From: an uncultured Bacteroidota bacterium
GTDB lineage: Bacteria; Bacteroidota; Bacteroidia; UKL13-3
Assembly: GCA_903898215.1 (NCBI GenBank)
Contig: CAIUEQ010000369.1
Coordinates: 1 to 11,695, forward strand
DNA length: 11,695 bases
Reading direction: 5' to 3'
The notes beneath the pieces were generated by a model. It searched no databases, was not told where the DNA came from, and saw only the letters and a list, made by a program, of their open reading frames with translations. Shown piece after piece: positions 6,951 through 11,695 of this stretch; within the stretch, counting starts at the first letter, position 1, and each line of letters begins with the position of its first letter. The position numbers and the translations under genes were made by a program.

Positions 6951-7517
6951 TTACAATAAAAATTCTGCTACTTCTTTCACTTCACTTGGTTGCATGTTTC
7001 CAAGTTCAATATTCCCAATTCTCATTCGTATTAATCGTAAAGTTGGAAATCCAACAGCGGCAGTCATTTTTCTTACTTGTCTGAATTTTCCTTCGTTCAA
7101 CACAATTGCAAGCCACGAATATGGGCGGTGTCTTCCTGCACGTGTAGCCGGAATTCTATCAGGGAAATCAGGATCTTTATTTATTCTCCAAGCTTTACAC
7201 GGCAATGTTTTATAAGGCAATTTATCGCATGTAATCGTAACACCACTTTGTAATTTTAAAATTGCATCCTCTGTAATTTCTCCATCCAATTGCACCCAAT
7301 ATTCTTTTTCAATTTTTTTACTTCTGATATGAATATTTAATTTGTTATCGGAAGTGAGGAGCAGCAAACCTTCACTGTCTTCATCCAATCGCCCAACAGG
7401 TTGCACACCGATTGGGAAATCAAACAATTCTGCCAAACCACGTTTTTTCTTGTAACCTGCAGTTCCATGCTGACTAAGCATTCCGTAAGGTTTATAAATG
7501 ATAAAATGTTTGTGCAT
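6951..7517 (-). CDS. rluE: RluE-like 23S rRNA pseudouridine synthase
   Basis: A pseudouridine synthase of the RsuA/RluE branch that isomerises a uridine in rRNA; E. coli RluE acts on U2457 of 23S rRNA. The 188 residues hold only the catalytic domain, with no N-terminal S4 domain, as in RluE. Motifs: YKPYG (8-12), GRLDEDSEGLLLL (42-54) with catalytic D45, KEYWVQ (71-76), SWLAIVLNEGKFRQVRKM (134-151) and VGFPTLRLIR (155-164), the last two very close to RluE. The ATG directly abuts the stop of the upstream permease gene (TAAATG), so translation is likely coupled. The target uridine is inferred from the family. Other RsuA-family enzymes remain possible, but the missing S4 domain supports RluE. 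Confidence 0.9.
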   Translation of the reverse strand: MHKHFIIYKPYGMLSQHGTAGYKKKRGLAELFDFPIGVQPVGRLDEDSEGLLLLTSDNKLNIHIRSKKIEKEYWVQLDGEITEDAILKLQSGVTITCDKLPYKTLPCKAWRINKDPDFPDRIPATRAGRHRPYSWLAIVLNEGKFRQVRKMTAAVGFPTLRLIRMRIGNIELGNMQPSEVKEVAEFLL

Positions 7518-8858
7518 TTAATTTTTAATTGGTTCAAAAGGCCAAAGTTTTTTTCTGTTCGATTGATATAAAAAAAGCAAAATACCTGTAGCAATAAACG
7601 CAAGAGCTCCTATAATATATTGCCATTCGGCAGAAAAGAAAACAAACATCCATACTAATATTCCTATTAAAGGTGGGATAGGGAAGAAGAGCATTTTATA
7701 AGGCAATTTCAATTCTTTGTTTTTATAATGAAGTAAAATTAATCCTACACTCTGACTAACAAATTGGATAAGAATTCGCATTACAATTATTGCAGTTATT
7801 ACTTCTTTCATTTTAAATAATAAACTAAAAACAAAAGCAACAGACGCTAAAATAATTAGTGATGCATGAGGGAAGTTTTTAGTTGGATGAACTTTTGAAA
7901 ACACACTAAAATAATTTCCTTCAATTGCTGCTGCATAAGGAACACGAGAATATCCAAGCATCACAGCAAACAGCGATGATATTGCAATAAACAGGATGAG
8001 AACTGTTGCAATATTAGCTGCAAATGTTCCATAAATTCTTTCAAAAAAAGTGCTTACAATAAATTGAGAATCCTTTGCCTCCTGCCAAGGAATTACTCCT
8101 GAAATGGCAGTTTGCATTAACAGATATAAAATTGAAATTCCGGCAATTGAAATAAAAATACTTCGTGGAATATTTTTTTCTGGCTCTTTAATTTCACCAC
8201 CTAAATGGCAAACATTATAATATCCTAAAAACGAATAAATAGTTTTTGTGCTCGCAGTTCCTAGTCCGAAAAAGAATGCAGGAGTAAAATCAAAAGTTTC
8301 TTTGTTAAATGTAAATGCCATCTGCATATCGAGATGAGACAAGCCGCTAAATATCAACCAGAGCATTGTCCCCACAACTATTATCCCCATCACGATTGAA
8401 ATTTTTCCGATATCATTTATTTTTCTGTAGAGCAATATTGTGATAAAAATTACCAGCGTTCCTGAAACTATTTTTTGCATGACTGCATCAATCGGAATTA
8501 AGTAGGTGAGGTATTGTGCAAATCCTATTGCACCGGATGCAATTACCAAAGGAGCCTGAAAAGTTGTTTGCCAGATATATAAAAAGGACATCAAACGGCC
8601 CCATTTTTCTTTTCCAAAAAGTTGCTGTAAAAAAACATAACTGCCACCGGCTTCTGGCCATTTTGCTCCCAGCTCGGCCCATACAAAACCATCCATAAAT
8701 GAAAGCAACGATCCAAGTAGCCAAGCCAAAATACATTGAGGTCCGCTCATTGCACCAATAATGTAAGGTATAGTTATAAAAGGACCAATACCTACCATAT
8801 CAATCATATTTATAGCAACTGCCTGACGTAAATTTAAACCTCGTAAAAGTTTACTCAT
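7518..8858 (-). CDS. APC-family amino acid permease
   Basis: A 446-residue inner-membrane protein with about 12 hydrophobic segments, typical of amino acid/polyamine/organocation transporters. Marks of the family: the broken first helix NMIDMVGIGPFITIP (17-31) with GIG at 23-25, the AELGAKWPEAGGSYVFL stretch (61-77) after helix 2, and the helix 6 end followed by GEIKEPEKNIPRS (221-233), a strong APC signature. The C-terminus is short and basic (NRKKLWPFEP). The substrate cannot be read from the sequence; amino acid/H+ symport or exchange is the general expectation. It lies between an MFS gene (74-bp gap with a hairpin) and the RluE-like gene, which it abuts. The nearby asparaginase-type hydrolase makes amino acid transport plausible, but a functional link is only inference. 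Confidence 0.9.
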   Translation of the reverse strand: MSKLLRGLNLRQAVAINMIDMVGIGPFITIPYIIGAMSGPQCILAWLLGSLLSFMDGFVWAELGAKWPEAGGSYVFLQQLFGKEKWGRLMSFLYIWQTTFQAPLVIASGAIGFAQYLTYLIPIDAVMQKIVSGTLVIFITILLYRKINDIGKISIVMGIIVVGTMLWLIFSGLSHLDMQMAFTFNKETFDFTPAFFFGLGTASTKTIYSFLGYYNVCHLGGEIKEPEKNIPRSIFISIAGISILYLLMQTAISGVIPWQEAKDSQFIVSTFFERIYGTFAANIATVLILFIAISSLFAVMLGYSRVPYAAAIEGNYFSVFSKVHPTKNFPHASLIILASVAFVFSLLFKMKEVITAIIVMRILIQFVSQSVGLILLHYKNKELKLPYKMLFFPIPPLIGILVWMFVFFSAEWQYIIGALAFIATGILLFLYQSNRKKLWPFEPIKN

Positions 8859-8894
8859 TTTTTATTTGTAATTTTTATTTGGTTGAGAATAACG

Positions 8895-8915
8895 ATAGTT
8901 GTTGATGTCAACTAT
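8895..8915 (-). terminator. Inverted repeat between the MFS and permease genes
   Basis: ATAGTTG (8895-8901) and CAACTAT (8909-8915) form a perfect 7-bp inverted repeat with a 7-nt loop, 18 nt past the MFS stop and 37 nt before the permease ATG. There is no run of U straight after it on the transcribed strand, so it is at best a weak terminator or mRNA-end structure. It could equally be an operator for the permease gene. Confidence 0.35.
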
Positions 8916-8932
8916 TTATTTCGGATCATTTA

Positions 8933-10114
8933 TTATGATTTTATTTTCAATTTTTGATTTACCAAAACATTTGAAATTAGCAGAGCTAACACCATTAAAA
9001 AGGATCCTAAGATATATGGTGAATGGAAATTTAGCCCATACAATAATCCACCAATGGCAGGACCAACCACTCTTGCAAGTGAACCGAAAGATTGATTTAA
9101 TCCTAAAACCCGACCTTGTTCTTTTTTGTCGGCAACTTGTGAAAGTAGGGAAGTAATACTAGGAGAGAGGCATCCATTAGCCATTGCAATACATGCCAAA
9201 GCAATCATATTAACCAGAATAAAAAATTCTTTTGGAGCATAAGGTAGCAGTAATAATCCTAATGCCATAAACACATTTCCGAACACCAACAATTTTTTCT
9301 CTCCAAATGTTTTGTTCAATTTACCTACCAATCCACCTTGTACAATTGCGCCTAAAATTCCGATATACATAAACATGTAACCAATTTGTTTTATATCAAG
9401 TCCATATTGGTCGCTCCATAATAAAGCACCGGTCATTTGCATCATGCTGAAGGAAGCAACAAAAATAAAGTTGATGGTAAACAGTTCGCTGATAACAGGT
9501 TTTTTGAGTTCCCTCACTAAGTCGCTAATTGGTCGGAAAGTAAATTTTTTCAGTTTATTTTTTTCTTTCAGTGATTCAGGTAATGAAAAATATGCCATGA
9601 TCAGATTAATTAAACTGAATGATGCAGCAACGTAACCCACCATTTCAATACCATAGTTTCCTTTCAAGAACCCACCAACAGGAGGACCAAAAATAAATCC
9701 TAATCCAAATGCTGCTCCAATCATGCCCATATTTTTTGCACGATTTTCTGGAGTGGTTATGTCAGCGATGTATGCTTGTGCTGCTGAAATATTTGCTGAA
9801 CCAATTCCTGCTAATACTCGCGACAACATTACAAGCAATAAAGTGTTGGAGTGAGAAAATAATAAATAGGCAAGCCCGGTGATTGTGATACTAAAAAGAA
9901 TAACAGGTCTGCGTCCGATACGATCACTAAGCGTTCCCCATAAAGGGGCAAACAAGAAAGTCATTAATGAATATGAACTTGCAAGCAAACCTGTTTGAAA
10001 GTCTGTTGCACCAAGTTCTTTTGAAAAAGTTGGTAATATTGGAATGATCAAACCAAAGCCAAGTAGGTCGATAAAAATGGTTATGAATAAAACTGTTAAT
10101 GGGGATTTTTTCAT
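8933..10114 (-). CDS. MFS transporter, TetA-like (DHA1 family)
   Basis: A 393-residue secondary transporter of the inner membrane with about 12 helices. Its N-terminal half resembles the TetA/DHA1 proton antiporters: DLLGFGLIIPILPT (16-29) in helix 1, motif A GTLSDRIGRRP (60-70) after helix 2, SRVLAGIGSA (98-107) as motif B in helix 4, and the motif C-like GAAFGLGFIFGPPVGGF (133-149) in helix 5, which is typical of exporters. The substrate is unknown; tetracycline efflux should not be assumed from the resemblance. The ATG at 10112-10114 is chosen because it opens directly into helix 1. An in-frame GTG at 10181-10183 would add 23 residues and lies across the mnmE promoter region. It is divergent from mnmE and is the first gene of the same-strand run to permease, RluE-like gene and isoaspartyl peptidase. 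Confidence 0.9.
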   Translation of the reverse strand: MKKSPLTVLFITIFIDLLGFGLIIPILPTFSKELGATDFQTGLLASSYSLMTFLFAPLWGTLSDRIGRRPVILFSITITGLAYLLFSHSNTLLLVMLSRVLAGIGSANISAAQAYIADITTPENRAKNMGMIGAAFGLGFIFGPPVGGFLKGNYGIEMVGYVAASFSLINLIMAYFSLPESLKEKNKLKKFTFRPISDLVRELKKPVISELFTINFIFVASFSMMQMTGALLWSDQYGLDIKQIGYMFMYIGILGAIVQGGLVGKLNKTFGEKKLLVFGNVFMALGLLLLPYAPKEFFILVNMIALACIAMANGCLSPSITSLLSQVADKKEQGRVLGLNQSFGSLARVVGPAIGGLLYGLNFHSPYILGSFLMVLALLISNVLVNQKLKIKS

Positions 10115-10119
10115 GAGGG

Positions 10120-10127
10120 CAAATATA
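10120..10127 (-). promoter_or_regulatory. Candidate -7 promoter box of the MFS gene
   Basis: On the minus strand TATATTTG, a full TAnnTTTG match, ends 5 nt before the chosen ATG. The -33 element is weak. The box supports the ATG start over the upstream GTG and would give a nearly leaderless mRNA. Confidence 0.45.
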
Positions 10128-10141
10128 TATTTTACACTCAA

Positions 10142-10170
10142 TTGCTTTGATAAATAAGAAATTAAATTTG
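10142..10170 (+). promoter_or_regulatory. Promoter of mnmE
   Basis: TAAATTTG at 10163-10170 matches TAnnTTTG fully, and TTG at 10142-10144 lies 18 nt upstream as the -33 element, close to the known 19-21 nt spacing. Transcription would start near 10176-10178 and leave a leader of about 35 nt before the ATG at 10212. Because the alternative GTG start of mnmE (10170-10172) begins inside the -7 box, this promoter also decides the start. Confidence 0.6.
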
Positions 10171-10211
10171 TGTATACGTTCACTTGTTATGAATACTTAA
10201 CTTCGCATTCG

Positions 10212-11594
10212 ATGAGCAACTATTTAAAAACAGATTTAACCGACACTATTTGTGCACTTGCAACATCAGGAGGCATTTCAGCAATAGGTGTGATACGTAT
10301 AAGTGGTATTGATGCAATTAAAATTGTAAATAAAATATTTCAAGGGAAGGACTTAGAAAATGTTCAAACTCATACCGTACATTTTGGAAAAATTATTGAT
10401 GGAATTGAAATCATTGATGAAGTATTAGCAACTATTTTTGTTTCACCAAAATCATATACAGGAGAAAATAGTGTTGAAATTAGTTGTCATGGTTCTCCAT
10501 TTATACAACAACAAATTTTAGAATTATTGATAAAAAGTGGTGCGCGTTTAGCAAAACCCGGAGAGTTTACTTTAAGAGCATTTTTAAATAAAAAACTCGA
10601 TCTGTCGCAAGCAGAAGCTGTTGCTGATTTGATTGCTTCAAATAGTTCAGAGACCCATAAAGCAGCCATGAATCAAATGCGGGGAGGGTTTTCTCATCAG
10701 ATAAATTTATTAAAAGAGAAGTTGATAAACTTTGCCTCACTTATTGAATTAGAATTAGATTTTGCAGAAGAAGATGTTGAATTTGCAAGTAAAGATGAAT
10801 TAAAAAAACTCGTCATACATATTCAATCACTCATTCAATCACTCATCCATTCTTTTAAATATGGCAACGTAATTAAAAATGGAATTCCAACTGTGATAGC
10901 CGGAAAACCAAATGCCGGAAAATCAACATTGCTTAATGCATTGTTAAATGAAGAACGTGCCATAGTGAGCGAAATTGCAGGTACCACACGCGATACCATC
11001 GAAGAAGCTTTGACCATTGATGGGATAAATTTCAGGTTGACAGATACAGCAGGATTAAGAAAATCGATTGATGAAATTGAAAGTTTAGGTATTGAAAAAA
11101 CATATGAAAAAATAAGCAAAGCCACCATTGTTTTGTATTTGTTTGATGCATCAAAAACAACATCAGTAGAATTAGAAAAAGAATTAAAAGAATTTGAATT
11201 GCATGATGCCATCATTATTCCCATAGGAAATAAAATTGATTTGCTCTCTAGTTTTCCCAATCAACTAATCAACCATTCAACCATTCAACCAATTTACATT
11301 TCCTCACTTAAAAAAGAAAACATTCATTCAATCGTTGAAGAATTGAGAAAAGTGATAAGGGAGCAAAAAGTAAATGACGATATTATCATCACAAATATTC
11401 GTCATTTTGAAGCATTGAAAAATACATCAGAATCTTTGCAAAGTGTAATTGTTGCAATTGACGGACATTTTAGTGGAGAAATGCTTTCGATAGATATTCG
11501 CAAAGCCATTTTTCATCTCTCAGAGATTACCGGAGATATCACTACGGAAGATTTATTGGATAATATATTTTCGAAGTTTTGTATCGGAAAGTAA
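10212..11594 (+). CDS. mnmE: tRNA modification GTPase MnmE
   Basis: Works with MnmG to install the carboxymethylaminomethyl group (or related group) on C5 of the wobble uridine U34 of certain tRNAs, using GTP and a folate-bound one-carbon unit, in the cytoplasm. The 460 residues match the family (E. coli 454). The N-terminal folate-binding domain opens with DTICALATSGGISAIGVIRI (11-30) and includes YTGENSVEISCHG (82-94) and KPGEFTLRAF (115-124). The helical domain is followed by the inserted G domain: G1 GKPNAGKST (231-239), G2 GTTRD (257-261), G3 DTAG (268-271), G4 NKID (340-343). The C-terminus is the conserved CIGK with C457. The ATG at 10212 is chosen over GTG 10170, which would add 14 residues unlike the family and overlaps the -7 box. 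Two short tandem DNA repeats lie inside. The stop is 3 nt from that of the convergent gpx. Confidence 0.97.
   Translation: MSNYLKTDLTDTICALATSGGISAIGVIRISGIDAIKIVNKIFQGKDLENVQTHTVHFGKIIDGIEIIDEVLATIFVSPKSYTGENSVEISCHGSPFIQQQILELLIKSGARLAKPGEFTLRAFLNKKLDLSQAEAVADLIASNSSETHKAAMNQMRGGFSHQINLLKEKLINFASLIELELDFAEEDVEFASKDELKKLVIHIQSLIQSLIHSFKYGNVIKNGIPTVIAGKPNAGKSTLLNALLNEERAIVSEIAGTTRDTIEEALTIDGINFRLTDTAGLRKSIDEIESLGIEKTYEKISKATIVLYLFDASKTTSVELEKELKEFELHDAIIIPIGNKIDLLSSFPNQLINHSTIQPIYISSLKKENIHSIVEELRKVIREQKVNDDIIITNIRHFEALKNTSESLQSVIVAIDGHFSGEMLSIDIRKAIFHLSEITGDITTEDLLDNIFSKFCIGK
10821..10844 (+). repeat. 12-bp tandem repeat inside mnmE
   Basis: ATTCAATCACTC is repeated twice in tandem and in frame, coding for IQSL-IQSL (residues 204-211), followed by the similar IHS. 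It falls in the helix leading to the G domain, where a four-residue insertion could be tolerated. Confidence 0.7.
11262..11290 (+). repeat. 8-bp repeats inside the mnmE G domain
   Basis: CAACTAAT (11262-11269) is followed by CAACCATT at 11270-11277 and 11278-11285 and by a partial CAACC at 11286-11290. The 8-bp period is not a multiple of three. The encoded residues (QLINHSTIQP, 351-360) lie in the variable loop between the NKID and ISS motifs. Confidence 0.65.
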
Positions 11595-11597
11595 AAT

Positions 11598-11695
11598 TCA
11601 ACCCCCCATTAATTTCTCAATCGATTTTTTAATTTTTGCTGATGTGGGTTTTGTTGTGCTATAAAAATAGTCAACCACTTCACCATTTCTATTCA
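11598..11695 (-). CDS. Probable glutathione peroxidase, C-terminal end (runs off right edge)
   Basis: The last 31 codons and the TGA stop of a gene entering from the right edge. The residues NRNGEVVDYFYSTTKP followed by a lysine-rich helix ending in IEKLMGG match the C-terminus of bacterial glutathione peroxidases of the BtuE/GpxA type, where an (D/N)RNGxVVxRFxPTTKP strand-turn precedes a final helix ending IEKLL. These are thioredoxin-fold enzymes that reduce peroxides, often with thioredoxin. The catalytic Cys (or Sec), Gln and Trp lie outside the window. The stop faces the mnmE stop with only 3 nt between. The call rests on about 30 residues. Confidence 0.65.
   Translation of the reverse strand, partial: NRNGEVVDYFYSTTKPTSAKIKKSIEKLMGG

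Noticed and set aside
8933..10114. Calling the MFS gene a tetracycline-resistance gene
   Set aside because: Resemblance is to general DHA1 motifs; there is no mobile context or TetR-type neighbour, so substrate cannot be assigned.
10835..11260. 141-codon minus-strand open frame opposite mnmE
   Set aside because: It is antisense to the conserved MnmE G domain; a length like this is expected by chance opposite an AT-rich gene.
1..11695. CRISPR array, insertion sequence, tRNA/rRNA gene, phage or defence system
   Set aside because: No regularly spaced repeats, transposase, integrase, tRNA-like fold or defence-type protein was recognised in the window.

Overview
The window is ordinary chromosomal DNA of a low-GC member of the Bacteroidota, probably from the Chitinophagales/Sphingobacteriales/Flavobacteriales part of the phylum. 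Several things in the sequence point there. Starts lack Shine-Dalgarno sequences. Several genes are preceded by the Bacteroidota -7 element TAnnTTTG. The protein set is typical of the phylum (large VWA membrane protein, RluE-like synthase without an S4 domain, small LTSC lipoprotein). The spacers carry the TCGAGCGGAGTCGA-type and CACAAAG-type repeats that I associate with this phylum.

Layout, left to right. Positions 1-551 (minus) hold the N-terminal part of a CorA-type metal transporter that runs off the left edge. Positions 552-793 are a gene-free spacer with a degenerate REP-like inverted repeat and an AT-rich direct repeat. Positions 794-5400 (minus) hold a compact run transcribed right to left: pgk (phosphoglycerate kinase), a VanZ-family membrane protein whose start overlaps the pgk stop by 8 nt, fabG (3-oxoacyl-ACP reductase) and a 697-residue VWA-domain membrane protein starting at GTG. 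A short lipoprotein gene (5473-5907, plus) stands alone, divergent from pgk and convergent with the next group. Positions 5956-10114 (minus) hold, in transcription order, a TetA-like MFS transporter, an APC-family amino acid permease, an RluE-like pseudouridine synthase abutting the permease stop (TAAATG), and a plant-type isoaspartyl peptidase/L-asparaginase with its own -7 box. mnmE (tRNA-U34 GTPase, 10212-11594, plus) is divergent from the MFS gene across a 97-bp gap with a -7 box on each strand. The right edge (11598-11695, minus) holds the last 31 codons of a probable glutathione peroxidase, whose stop lies 3 nt from that of mnmE.

Most genes are housekeeping: glycolysis, fatty-acid synthesis, rRNA and tRNA modification, isopeptide/asparagine hydrolysis, and transport. 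I see no mobile element, CRISPR array, phage gene, toxin-antitoxin pair, rRNA or tRNA. I found no new system. The points worth a second look are small: -7 boxes so close to the ATG that transcripts may be nearly leaderless, spacer repeats, short tandem repeats inside mnmE, and several overlaps or abutments between genes.
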